Notes: generated from the sequence alone by a model not told the origin. 22,269 bases of DNA from Porphyromonadaceae bacterium UBA7332 (GCA_002471225.1 DKPO01000020.1:79324-101592); one strand, 5' to 3'. Numbered from the stretch's first letter, positions 15,158 through 22,269 are shown. Numbers and translations: made by a program.

Positions 15158-16445
15158 ATGAAATTCAGTTCACAAGGAAAACAGTTAGAATTAGATAAAT
15201 TTAGATCTTCACTTGAGGGTTTGAATAAATCAAACCGTTGGGTTAAATTAGGAGACTCCATTCCATGGGAAGAAATAGAGAAGCTCTAATTAATTCGAAG
15301 TTGTCAAATAAAAAGCGAGGAGCGGGTAATAAGCCAGGCAGAATGATAATTAGAGCTCTTATCATTAAGCATAAAATGAATTTATCTGATGAGGAAACAA
15401 TTTACGGCATACAAGAAAATCTCTATATGCAATATTTTATTGGGCTTTCAGAGTTTACCGATAAGCCAATCTTTGATCCGAGCTTATTTTTGACTATTCG
15501 CAAGTGTCTGGGGACAAACAATTTTAATCAGATGAGTGTAGCATTGTTATTCTCTCAACTGGAAAAGGCTAAATCAGTAGCAGAGTCAAAAGACAGCGAT
15601 AAGAACAACAATCTTCCAACACCTATTCAACAGGAAGATGATAAATTTACAGACACTGAGGGCCGAGAGCATAAAGGAGCGCTTAAAATTGATGCAACTT
15701 GCGCTGATGCTGAAGTTCGCTATCCTACGGATATTGATTTACTTCATGATGGATCAAAGGTTCTCAATCGATTAATGCAAAAACTGTGTAAGAGCTTTTC
15801 TCTCGAACATCCGAACTCTCATTGTAATAAAGCTCGTAAGTCTTACCTTGAAGTAATAAAACAAAAAAAAGCAAAAAGCTCATTAACAAAGAGAAACTGG
15901 AGTTACTATCTTACTTGAGTAAAGATATTCATAGTATTGTAAATCTTATTGCAGTAAACGGAACGCAACTTCTTTATAATCTGAAGAACAATGAATAGAG
16001 CCTTATTGGAAGCATCATAAAAATGCATCACCAACAGGATGAAACGTTCAAGAATAAGATTAATTCATGTAGCAATCGAATTGTCAGTATTTTTCAAGCT
16101 CACGTACGTCCAATAGTACGAGGTAAAGCTAAATCTCTGATCGAGTTTGGTGTTAAAATTGGAGCAAGTATTATCAATGGTTAACTTTTATAGATCATCA
16201 CAGCTGGGATGCTTATAACGAGTCTGGCGATTTGGAGCTTCAGATAAAATTATATAAAGAACGCTTTGGCTATCTTCCGGCAAAATTATATGCAGATAAG
16301 ATATATTTGAACAAAGCTAACCGATTACTACTCAAACTCTATCAAATAGAAATAAATGGGAACACCTCTGGGAAGACCTTCAAAAGAATCCAAAACAGAG
16401 GAATCCCGGATTAAGTCAAAAAGTTGTGTGAGCAGTCGAAAAAAA
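15158..16445 (+). pseudogene. IS1182-like (DDE) transposase, multiply broken
   Basis: The fragments, read across three frames, form a Bacteroidales IS1182/IS5-type transposase. The N-terminal part reads KFRSSLEGLNKSNRWV, then RALIIKHKMNLSDEETIY and FTDKPIFDPSLFLTIRK. The first catalytic Asp lies in KIDATCADAEVRYPTDI and the second in LYADKIYLNKANR. The tail (GTPLGRPSKESKTEESR) ends before the usual third catalytic Glu. Breaks are a frameshift near 15287, another in the A-run near 15865, a TAG near 15996, a frameshift near 16185 and another near 16350. Two long pieces remain open (15265-15918 and 16232-16414) but neither could be active. Its exact left end is unclear; it abuts the IS3 remnant at about 15080. 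Confidence 0.88.
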
Positions 16446-16476
16446 TTAACTTTGTCAGATAGAAATCGAATGTATT

Positions 16477-16776
16477 ATGTCTCAAACTATAGATTATTCA
16501 GCTCTTTTATCACGTTTTCAAGTTAAACATTAAAAGTTTACGAATAAAGCTTTCCGTAGCTGGTTGGGAGAAATAAAGGATCTACTGGAAGAATTGAAAA
16601 ATTTAAATGTTCATTCGAATGGCTTTTTTAAGGAAAAGATCAGGTATATATTTTAAAAGATATATCCGGAACTGGCAAGCAGCTGTCCGATGTTTATGAT
16701 ATTTATTCATAACACTTTAACATTCCCACAACTTTTTGACTTGATCCCATTTATCGCTGATCCAGAATCTCTTTGA
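16477..16776 (+). pseudogene. Remnant of an unrecognised ~100-residue gene inside the right repeat
   Basis: Starting at ATG 16477, the frame reads MSQTIDYSALLSRFQVKH, a TAA, then continues in the same frame as KFTNKAFRSWLGEIKDLLEE and LNVHSNGFFKEKIRYIF. After a frame change it reads ISGTGKQLSDVYD and HNTLTFPQLFDLIPF, with a stop near 16774. The left repeat copy has no stop at the first break (QAKQYKFTNKAF) but has a TAG later, so comparing the copies reveals an ancestral frame intact in neither. I do not recognise the family; the sequence looks helical and soluble. Confidence 0.5.
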
Positions 16777-16836
16777 TGTAGAAATAAAAAAAAGGACTCA
16801 GCAAAATACTGAGTCCTTTTTATGAGGTTCCTGGCG
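16515..16836. repeat. Right copy of ~320-bp direct repeat, joined to tRNA-Cys
   Basis: This is the partner of 10697-11020. It runs from TTTTCAAG to GGTTCCTGGCG and continues into the rest of the intact tRNA-Cys gene. It keeps a perfect tRNA terminator hairpin where the left copy is worn, which suggests that this copy is still under selection and the left one is not. Confidence 0.85.
16786..16820 (-). terminator. Intrinsic terminator of tRNA-Cys
   Basis: AAAAGGACTCAG (16790-16801) and CTGAGTCCTTTT (16809-16820) form a 12-bp stem with a 7-base loop. Read on the minus strand, the hairpin comes 4 bases after the tRNA 3' end and is followed by a run of eight T residues. Confidence 0.85.
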
Positions 16837-16895
16837 GATTCGAACCGCCGTAAACGGTTTTGCAGACCGGTGCCTAACCACTCGGCTAAGGAACC
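16825..16895 (-). tRNA. tRNA-Cys (anticodon GCA)
   Basis: On the minus strand the gene starts GGTTCCT and ends AGGAACC plus discriminator T, giving a perfect 7-bp acceptor stem. It has a D arm (GCCGAGTGGTTAGGC), an anticodon loop CTGCAAA with GCA, and a T arm GGCGG-TTCGAAT-CCGCC. The U73 discriminator fits tRNA-Cys. CCA is not encoded. The outermost anticodon-stem pair is C-U, a mismatch. Its 3' end is the attachment site of the island to the left. Confidence 0.95.
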
Positions 16896-16935
16896 ATTGT
16901 TGTTTGTGGTATCGTTATTGTTTCGATTACGTGTG

Positions 16936-16966
16936 CAAAGGTAAGGCTTTATTTTGAAGTTGCAAA
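16936..16966 (-). promoter_or_regulatory. Promoter of tRNA-Cys
   Basis: The minus strand shows TTTG (16966-16963), exactly 19 bp, then TACCTTTG (16943-16936), a full match to the Bacteroidota primary sigma factor consensus. Transcription would start about 35 bases before the tRNA 5' end. Confidence 0.8.
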
Positions 16967-17130
16967 TTTTTTCAAGATTATTTTTTCTGTAAATCCTTTG
17001 TATATGGGAGTTGACGGAGTTTTCTATTTGATTTTTATTTAGTTATGAGTGGGAAGTTTTTTTTTAAGAACTCTTTTGGGGGGAATATTGTTTTAAGATG
17101 AAAATAAATAAAAATAATGAGCCTTATATT

Positions 17131-18030
17131 ATGAAAAAGATTTTCGTTTCGATAATGGTTTTGATGGGTATGTTTTGCTCGGCAAACGCTCAGGATTTTA
17201 CTAAAAAATTACGCGGAGAAATCGCTTCGATAGCTAAAGGGTGTGACGGACAATTAGGTGTGGGTGTAATAAACCTTCAGACGGGGGACACTTTAACCTA
17301 TAATGGAAATGAATTATTTCCTTTGTCACAAACGGCTAATTTACCGATCGGATTATTAACTATGAGTATTGTTGACAGACAAAACGGGTCGTTAGATTAT
17401 AAAGTAAATGTAGAGGCTGGAGAGCTTGAGCAAAATGAATTCTCGCCATTAAGAAATAAATACGGGACACAGAAATCTCAAATATCTTTGAATGAGTTAA
17501 TCGCCTATATGGTTGCATTCGATGATGAAAATGCAACAGATATTCTGACTAAGCAAGTCGGAGGTATGGCTAATATCAATACTTTTCTCGAAGAACATGG
17601 TATTAAAGGGATGAAAATAGCTGCAACGCAGAAAGAACAAAACACGTCATCTGCTAAAGTTTACGACAATTATTCTACACCTTACGGAATGTGTCAGCTT
17701 TTACGAGCATTCAATAGTGGTAACATTATTAATGGTGAAGCGAAAGGTTATTTTTCAAATTTATTGATGCAGGTTCCTGCGGGTGTATATCGTATTAAGT
17801 CAGGTTTGCCTGAAGATATTCGCCTGGAGCATAAAACAGGAACATCAGCAAAAGCTAAAAACGGATTATATGCAGCAACGAATGATGTTGGAATTTTCAC
17901 AACTGATTCGGGACGTAAAATCGGATTAGCTGTCTTTGTGAAAGATTCGAAAATGAGTACTTCTGATAGAGATAAAGTGATTTCAGATGTAACGAAGGCT
18001 GTATGGAATGCAATCATGGGAACTAAATAA
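17131..18030 (+). CDS. Secreted class A beta-lactamase-fold protein lacking the catalytic residues
   Basis: The start chosen is ATG 17131, which gives a clean signal peptide (MKKIFVSIMVLMGMFCSANA, then QDF). The ATG at 17098 would add 11 polar residues in front of it. The 299-residue product has the class A beta-lactamase layout of the PER/CfxA (A2) type. Where SxxK is expected it has FPLSQTANLPIG (63-74), so Ser70 and Lys73 (Ambler) are Gln and Asn. In place of SDN it has DDE (131-133, in FDDENATDIL). The Glu166 region reads ATQKEQN, with Gln. Only the KTG box is kept, as HKTGTS (234-239), followed by NDVGIF. Hydrolysis of beta-lactams by the usual mechanism is therefore unlikely. A periplasmic binding or structural role is possible. 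The frame is intact, so it is not a decaying gene. Confidence 0.85.
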   Translation: MKKIFVSIMVLMGMFCSANAQDFTKKLRGEIASIAKGCDGQLGVGVINLQTGDTLTYNGNELFPLSQTANLPIGLLTMSIVDRQNGSLDYKVNVEAGELEQNEFSPLRNKYGTQKSQISLNELIAYMVAFDDENATDILTKQVGGMANINTFLEEHGIKGMKIAATQKEQNTSSAKVYDNYSTPYGMCQLLRAFNSGNIINGEAKGYFSNLLMQVPAGVYRIKSGLPEDIRLEHKTGTSAKAKNGLYAATNDVGIFTTDSGRKIGLAVFVKDSKMSTSDRDKVISDVTKAVWNAIMGTK

Positions 18031-18037
18031 ACGCGCG

Positions 18038-18079
18038 GGGTCGGAAAGAGTCTGAAAAGATTACTTTTCGACCCTTTTT
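18038..18079 (+). terminator. Terminator between convergent genes
   Basis: GGGTCGGAAAG (18038-18048) pairs with CTTTTCGACCC (18064-18074) through 11 bp with one G-T pair, followed by TTTTT. It ends the beta-lactamase-like gene. The stop codon of the convergent minus-strand gene lies inside the loop. Confidence 0.75.
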
Positions 18080-18528
18080 GCTATTTCTCCGAAGGTTGGA
18101 ATATCCTGAAGGAAATTGCAACGATGATTTTGATAATCGACCTCGCAGCAGTAGTGGCTAAGTCCGTTGGAAACGATCAGGTATGGGACCTGAAGAACCA
18201 TATTATAGCGAACAATCTGATCGAATACATTTTGATTAATCGTTATCTGGGGTGCTTTGTATTCAATGATGACAACTGGTTTGCCTGTTTGATCAAAGAC
18301 AACAGAGTCACAACGTTTATTCATACCATTGAGACGTACAGCTATTTCATTATTCATAAGTGTTTCCGGATACTCTTTGTGATCAATCAGGAATTCAATG
18401 AAGTTTTGTCGGACCCACTCTTCCGGAGTTAAGGCGACAAATTTCTTACGAAGACGATCCCAAATAAACTTTTTTTGGTCGCGTAAGGTGATTTTTAGCG
18501 TTGAGTTGGGAAGGTTTAGCGGAATCAT
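18061..18528 (-). CDS. HsdR N-terminal-like domain protein (PD-(D/E)xK nuclease fold)
   Basis: The 155-residue protein corresponds to only the N-terminal nuclease-type domain of type I restriction HsdR subunits (HSDR_N_2 type). TPEEWVRQNFIEFLI (34-48) is followed by RCDSVVF with Asp74 and VVIIEYKAP with Glu89 and Lys91, the D...ExK pattern of the restriction-endonuclease fold. PYLIVSNG lies further on. There is no helicase domain and no HsdM or HsdS nearby, so it is not a restriction system. From memory, short proteins of this kind are widely conserved in Bacteroidota near holA, suggesting a housekeeping DNA role; that role is unknown. It diverges from the AMP nucleosidase gene with a 43-bp gap and converges on the beta-lactamase-like gene. 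Confidence 0.85.
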   Translation of the reverse strand: MIPLNLPNSTLKITLRDQKKFIWDRLRKKFVALTPEEWVRQNFIEFLIDHKEYPETLMNNEIAVRLNGMNKRCDSVVFDQTGKPVVIIEYKAPQITINQNVFDQIVRYNMVLQVPYLIVSNGLSHYCCEVDYQNHRCNFLQDIPTFGEIAKRVEK

Positions 18529-18531
18529 TAT

Positions 18532-18539
18532 TATATTTG
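18532..18539 (+). promoter_or_regulatory. Likely -7 element for the amn operon
   Basis: TATATTTG is a full TAnnTTTG match, 32 bp before the ATG of the AMP nucleosidase gene. A good -33 box is not evident at standard spacing (a TTG lies 23 bp upstream), so confidence is moderate. Confidence 0.45.
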
Positions 18540-18556
18540 CTTAATTTATACTATTG

Positions 18557-18586
18557 CAAAATTACTGTTTTATGAAGACAAAACAA
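18557..18586 (-). promoter_or_regulatory. Promoter of the HsdR-N-like gene
   Basis: On the minus strand TTG (18586-18584), 19 bp and TAATTTTG (18564-18557) match the consensus exactly. The -33 box lies inside the first codons of the divergent AMP nucleosidase gene. The start codon at 18528 is about 29 bp downstream. Confidence 0.65.
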
Positions 18587-19351
18587 GAAATTGTAGAAAA
18601 TTGGTTACCAAGATATACAGGCAGACCAATTGAAGAATTTACAAGTCATATTCTATTGACAAATTTTTCTAACTACGTGAAAATATTTGCGGAACACTAC
18701 GGTGTAGAAGCAATTACAGATGTAAATATGCCAAATGCTGTGGCAAACGGAATTACAATTATTAATTTCGGAATGGGTACTCCCAATGCTGCAACAATTA
18801 TGGATTTATTATCAGCGATTGAACCAAATGCAGTTCTGTTCCTGGGTAAATGTGGCGGATTAAAGAAAGCGAACAAATTAGGTGATTATATTTTACCATT
18901 GGCGGGTATTCGTGGAGAAGGAACCTCTAATATGTATATGCCACCGGAAGTTCCTGCTTTGCCTGCATTTAGTTTACAGCGTGCCGTTTCTACCAGTATA
19001 CGTGATTTAGAGCATGATTACTGGACAGGAACAGTTTACACAACAAACAGACGTGTATGGGAGCATGATGAGGAGTTTAAAACTTATTTGCGTAAAACAC
19101 GTGCGATGGCGATTGATATGGAGACTGCAACGTTATTTACAGTTGGTTTTGCAAATGGCATTCCGACAGGAGCGTTGTTGCTGGTAACAGATCAGCCTAT
19201 GATTTCGGAAGGCGTGAAAACGGATAAAAGTGATGCAGCTGTAACTCGTACCTACGTGAAAGATCACGTATTGATTGGTATTCGTTCGCTGGAAATGCTG
19301 ATACAAAATCGTAAAACAGTTAAACACCTACGATTCGAACAAAATGGCTAA
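18572..19351 (+). CDS. amn: AMP nucleosidase
   Basis: The enzyme splits AMP into adenine and ribose 5-phosphate in the cytoplasm, in purine salvage and adenylate control. The 259-residue protein is the short Bacteroidota form, essentially one nucleoside-phosphorylase domain. It has IINFGMGTPNAATIMDLL, LFLGKCGGLKK (phosphate/ribose loop), GEGTSNMY, PALPAFSLQRAV, YTTNRRVWEHDEEF, the ribose-contacting AIDMETATLF and LLVTDQPM. I start it at ATG 18572; a TTG six codons upstream is in frame but begins before the conserved MKTKQEIVENWL. The last 8 bp overlap holA, so the two are probably co-transcribed. The long regulatory domain of the E. coli enzyme is absent. Confidence 0.9.
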   Translation: MKTKQEIVENWLPRYTGRPIEEFTSHILLTNFSNYVKIFAEHYGVEAITDVNMPNAVANGITIINFGMGTPNAATIMDLLSAIEPNAVLFLGKCGGLKKANKLGDYILPLAGIRGEGTSNMYMPPEVPALPAFSLQRAVSTSIRDLEHDYWTGTVYTTNRRVWEHDEEFKTYLRKTRAMAIDMETATLFTVGFANGIPTGALLLVTDQPMISEGVKTDKSDAAVTRTYVKDHVLIGIRSLEMLIQNRKTVKHLRFEQNG

Positions 19352-20366
19352 AAAAGAAACTCTGACTTTTGCTTCTATCATGACAGCAATACAGAAGCGG
19401 GATTTCGCTCCTGTGTATGTTTTGATGGGGGAGGAAAATTACTTTATTGATCAAATAACACAAGCATTAATGTCTTCAGTCCTTACTCAGGATGAAAAAG
19501 ACTTTAATGAGGTCGTGTTGTATGGTGCAGATGTTACTGCGCAGGATATTATCAATGAAGCAAGGTTTTATCCGTCATTTGCCGAAAGGCGTGTCGTTCT
19601 GGTTAAAGAAGCACAATTGGTAAAAGATCTCGATAAGCTGTCAATCTATATGCAGCAGTTGATGTCTTCGACAGTGCTGATTATAAATTATAGAAATGGC
19701 AAGCTGGATGGTAGGACAAAGTTTGCGAGTGAAGCCGGGAAGCATGGAGTTCTGTTTGAATCTAAAAAATTATATGATAATCAGGTAGCCGGGTGGATAA
19801 GTTCTTATCTTCAGACAAAAGGGCAGACAATAGATCCGAAGGCTGCAGCTATGTTAGCTGATTTTCTGGGGACTGATTTAAGCCGGATTGTCAGAGAGCT
19901 TGATAAATTGATGATTGTTCAGAATGGTTCAGGCGGGCGAATAACTCCTGATCTGATTGAGAAGAATATCGGAATCAGTAAAGAATTTAATAATTTCGAG
20001 CTGCTTAAAGCGATTGTCGGTAAAGATGTTTTAAAAGCGAACCGGATAGTCAATTATTTCAGAGATAATCCGAGGTCGAATCCGATCGTAGTTACTAATA
20101 CCGTTTTGTACAATTACTTCAGCAAACTAATGCTTTGTTATTATTTGCCGGATAAATCTGAAAATGGAGTAATAAAAGGATTAGGACTGAAGGGTTCTTT
20201 TCAGGCTAAAGATTATATGGAAGGTATGCGTAAATATTCGGCATTGAAAACCATGCAAATCATTGGCTTCATCAGAGAGTGTGATGCACGATCAAAAGGG
20301 GTGGGTAATTATTCAAATACGACACATGATCTTTTGCGTGAAACCATATATAAAATATTACATTAG
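19344..20366 (+). CDS. holA: DNA polymerase III subunit delta
   Basis: The delta subunit opens the beta sliding clamp as part of the clamp loader. The 340-residue protein matches bacterial HolA. It opens with FAPVYVLMGEENYFIDQI, followed by NEARFYPSFAERRVVLVKEA and VLIINYRNGKLDGRTKF. The middle domain has AAMLADFLGTDLSRIVRELD and the third, collar domain runs from about residue 215 (FELLKAIVGKDVLKA) to the end. It overlaps amn by 8 bp and lies 8 bp before the NIF3 gene, forming an operon of essential and salvage functions. No anomalies were seen. Confidence 0.93.
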   Translation: MAKKETLTFASIMTAIQKRDFAPVYVLMGEENYFIDQITQALMSSVLTQDEKDFNEVVLYGADVTAQDIINEARFYPSFAERRVVLVKEAQLVKDLDKLSIYMQQLMSSTVLIINYRNGKLDGRTKFASEAGKHGVLFESKKLYDNQVAGWISSYLQTKGQTIDPKAAAMLADFLGTDLSRIVRELDKLMIVQNGSGGRITPDLIEKNIGISKEFNNFELLKAIVGKDVLKANRIVNYFRDNPRSNPIVVTNTVLYNYFSKLMLCYYLPDKSENGVIKGLGLKGSFQAKDYMEGMRKYSALKTMQIIGFIRECDARSKGVGNYSNTTHDLLRETIYKILH

Positions 20367-20374
20367 TAAGCATT

Positions 20375-21469
20375 ATGCAAATCAGGGATATATTGAATGA
20401 GATAGAGGCTTATGCGCCTTTAGCTTTGCAGGAAAACTATGATAATTGCGGGGTACAGGTCGGGAACGATCGTAAAGAAGTGTCAGGTGTTTTGATTGCT
20501 ATAGATATTACGGAAGAACTGATAGATGAAGCCATTGCTAAGAATTGTAATCTTATAATAGCTCATCATCCTTTGATCTTTAAGGGAGTGAAAAAGCTGA
20601 CGGGAAAAGATTATATTGAGCGTTGCATCATTAAAGCAATAAAGCATGATATTGTACTTTATGCAGCTCATACCAATCTGGATAATGTAAAAACCGGCGT
20701 GAGTTATCGTATGGCTCAAAAGCTGGGTCTGAAAAATATCAGAGTGCTGGCTCCACAGGCCGGAATGTTGATGAAGCTGGCTACATTTGTTCCTTTGAAA
20801 AAAGCAGAAATGGTTCGGATAGCTTTATTTGCTGCCGGTGCCGGAAAGATAGGCAACTATTCTTCTTGTAGTTTTAATGCTTTAGGAGAAGGTACGTTTA
20901 AAGCGAATGAAAATGCGAATCCGTATGTGGGCGACATTAATGAGATGCATACAGAAGTAGAAACAAAGGTTGAAGTAATTTTCCCTCGTTATCAGCAAAA
21001 CAATATACTTCGTGCTTTGATGGAAGCTCACCCTTATGAAGTTCCGGCTTATGATCTGATTGAGTTGGCTAACGTCACTGAAGAGTCCGGTAGTGGAGTA
21101 ATAGGAGAATTTGAGCATGCTTTATCACCAGTGAATGCATTGAAGCGGATTAAGGAAACGTTTGGAGTGCCTTGCCTGAAGCATTCTCCGGTTTGCAAAG
21201 AGTCAGTGAAGAGTGTCGCTTTATGTGGAGGCAGCGGATCTTTTCTTTATCCGCAGGCTATGGCAAATGGCGCTGATTTGTTTGTTACAGGTGAAATTAA
21301 GTATCATGACTTCTTTGTGCATGAAAACCGAATAATTTTGGCTGAAATAGGACATTATGAATCAGAACAATTCACAAAAGACTTGATTTATGATATAATT
21401 AGAGAAAAATTCTCTAACTTTGCGATTCATTTGTCAGAAGTAAAAACAAATCCGATAAATTACATATAA
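20375..21469 (+). CDS. NIF3/YbgI-type dinuclear metal-centre protein
   Basis: This is a member of the NIF3 (DUF34, GTP cyclohydrolase I type 2-like) family, which forms hexameric toroids with two metal ions per subunit; the cellular reaction is not established. Metal ligands are recognisable: IIAHHPLIF (His64, His65), AHTNLD (His99, Asp103) and GHYESE (His327, Glu331). At 364 residues it is the long form, with a PII-like insert between about 125 and 230 (GAGKIGNYSSCSFNALGEGT). It sits between holA (8-bp gap) and the zinc-ribbon gene (7-bp gap), an arrangement I know from other Bacteroidota, which suggests a linked role. Confidence 0.92.
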   Translation: MQIRDILNEIEAYAPLALQENYDNCGVQVGNDRKEVSGVLIAIDITEELIDEAIAKNCNLIIAHHPLIFKGVKKLTGKDYIERCIIKAIKHDIVLYAAHTNLDNVKTGVSYRMAQKLGLKNIRVLAPQAGMLMKLATFVPLKKAEMVRIALFAAGAGKIGNYSSCSFNALGEGTFKANENANPYVGDINEMHTEVETKVEVIFPRYQQNNILRALMEAHPYEVPAYDLIELANVTEESGSGVIGEFEHALSPVNALKRIKETFGVPCLKHSPVCKESVKSVALCGGSGSFLYPQAMANGADLFVTGEIKYHDFFVHENRIILAEIGHYESEQFTKDLIYDIIREKFSNFAIHLSEVKTNPINYI

Positions 21470-21476
21470 GAAACGT

Positions 21477-22238
21477 ATGGCTACAAAAACGAAAGCAGAA
21501 GGTGTAGAGCTTACTGTTGAAGAAAAATTGAAAGCTCTTTGGGATCTTCAATCGATTCTTTCGGAGATTGACCGAATTAAGACTCTTCGCGGTGAATTGC
21601 CTTTAGAGGTTCAGGACCTTGAGGATGAGGTTGCCGGTTTAGAGACTCGTATTCAAAATATCAAGAATGAAGTCACTGACCTAAAAAACTCTCTTGCAAC
21701 TAAGAAACAAGAGATTGTTGCTGCTAAAGAATTGATTGAGAAATATACAACTCAACAAGAGAATGTTCGCAACAACAAAGAATATGATTTCCTTTCTAAA
21801 GAGATCGAATTCCAAAATCTGGAAATCGAACTTTGTGAGAAAAGAATCAAAGAATTTACTTCTATGTCTAAAACAAAAACAGACGATTACGATAGAAGTA
21901 AAAAACAACTTGACGATAGATTAGCTGATTTGGAATCTAAAAAAGCTGAATTAGATGATATCGTTATGGAAACGAAACAAGATGAAGAGCGTCTTCGTGA
22001 AAAAGCGAAAAAAGTAGAATCAACTGTTGAACCTCGCTTATTGACAGCTTTTAAACGTATTCGTAAAGGTGCAAGAAACGGTCTTGCTATCGTTTATATC
22101 CAACGTGATGCTTGTGGTGGATGTTTTAACAAGATCCCTGCACAAAGACAGTTAGATGTAAAATTACGTAAGAAAATTATTGTATGTGAGTATTGCGGAC
22201 GTTTATTGATTGACCCTGAATTGGCAGGTGTTGAATAG
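21477..22238 (+). CDS. Coiled-coil protein with C4 zinc ribbon
   Basis: The 253-residue protein has a long charged coiled coil (about 30-195, rich in Glu/Lys with heptad Leu/Ile). A C-terminal zinc ribbon follows with cysteines 213 and 216 (CGGC) and 237 and 240 (CEYC). This matches the zf-RING_7 / C4-type zinc-ribbon family (PF02591), whose members are proposed to act in nucleic-acid binding or RNA handling; the function is not known. It lies 7 bp after the NIF3 gene, and the two families are often paired. Only about 30 bp of sequence follow, so any terminator is outside the window. Confidence 0.9.
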   Translation: MATKTKAEGVELTVEEKLKALWDLQSILSEIDRIKTLRGELPLEVQDLEDEVAGLETRIQNIKNEVTDLKNSLATKKQEIVAAKELIEKYTTQQENVRNNKEYDFLSKEIEFQNLEIELCEKRIKEFTSMSKTKTDDYDRSKKQLDDRLADLESKKAELDDIVMETKQDEERLREKAKKVESTVEPRLLTAFKRIRKGARNGLAIVYIQRDACGGCFNKIPAQRQLDVKLRKKIIVCEYCGRLLIDPELAGVE

Positions 22239-22269
22239 TCTGAATTTCATTACAGATATAAAAAAACCA

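Larger units (their letters stand above)
11008..16836. mobile_element. Decayed integrative element at tRNA-Cys
   Basis: The 13-bp core GAGGTTCCTGGCG occurs at 11008-11020 and 16824-16836 as direct repeats. The right copy is the 3' end of an intact tRNA-Cys gene, a standard target of tyrosine integrases. Between them lie two broken tyrosine integrases, a DUF4393 gene, two other small intact genes and two transposase wrecks, all foreign in character next to the housekeeping genes on both sides. Both integrases are dead, so the element should no longer move by itself. The long homology outside the core suggests a former tandem pair of related elements. Confidence 0.75.

Noticed and set aside
17098..17130. 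Longer start for the beta-lactamase-like protein
   Set aside because: It would put 11 polar residues before an otherwise typical signal peptide; the ATG at 17131 fits better.
17131..18030. Functional beta-lactam resistance gene
   Set aside because: Ser70, Lys73, the SDN motif and Glu166 are all replaced, so resistance by hydrolysis is not supported.
18061..18528. Type I restriction-modification system
   Set aside because: Only an N-terminal HsdR-like domain is present; there is no helicase part, HsdM or HsdS.

Overview
The window looks chromosomal and comes from a member of the Bacteroidales (Bacteroidota). The gene families are typical of that order, there are almost no Shine-Dalgarno sequences, and several upstream regions carry the Bacteroidota promoter TAnnTTTG, two or three of them with TTG/TTTG 19 bp upstream. 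I cannot name a genus safely; a Porphyromonadaceae/Dysgonomonadaceae/Tannerellaceae-like host is a guess.

Region 1 (1-9564) is a vitamin B12 locus. It begins with the 3' end of an ABC-transporter ATPase and an overlapping histidine phosphatase gene. A well-formed cobalamin riboswitch follows, then a tightly packed row: the TonB-dependent receptor btuB, cobU, cobT, cobS, a second histidine phosphatase (cobC), cobQ/cbiP, cobD and cbiB. Gaps are 15 bp or less, and the last four junctions are overlaps. Together these genes import corrinoids, amidate cobyrinate a,c-diamide to cobyric acid, attach the aminopropanol arm, and build and join the lower nucleotide loop. No early corrin-ring genes are present.

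Region 2 (9565-10696) appears non-coding but is highly structured. Five unrelated short sequence motifs each form their own tandem or inverted array: TGCAAC units every 9-10 bp, a 21-bp unit x4, a 22-bp TACGTA unit x4, a 21-bp unit x5, and TACACC every 10/11 bp. All periods are close to one or two turns of the DNA helix. A perfect 12-bp hairpin followed by T residues ends the region. This is the most puzzling part of the window.

Region 3 (10697-16895) is a decayed integrative island at a tRNA-Cys gene. Two ~320-bp direct repeats (about 90% alike) both end in the 3' tip of tRNA-Cys and bracket about 5.8 kb. Inside are a small minus-strand gene, an intact DUF4393/Abi-alpha-like gene (a candidate phage-defence gene), two broken tyrosine integrases, an intact gene for a predicted tail-anchored protein, and remnants of IS3-family and IS1182-like transposases. 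The repeats themselves hold fragments of one unrecognised gene, which suggests that two related elements once sat in tandem at this tRNA.

Region 4 (16896-22269) returns to apparently intact genes. First is a secreted class A beta-lactamase-fold protein whose SxxK, SDN and ExxLN motifs are all lost while KTG is kept. It converges on a small HsdR-N/PD-(D/E)xK protein, which is transcribed divergently from an operon of AMP nucleosidase, holA, a NIF3-family protein and a coiled-coil zinc-ribbon protein.
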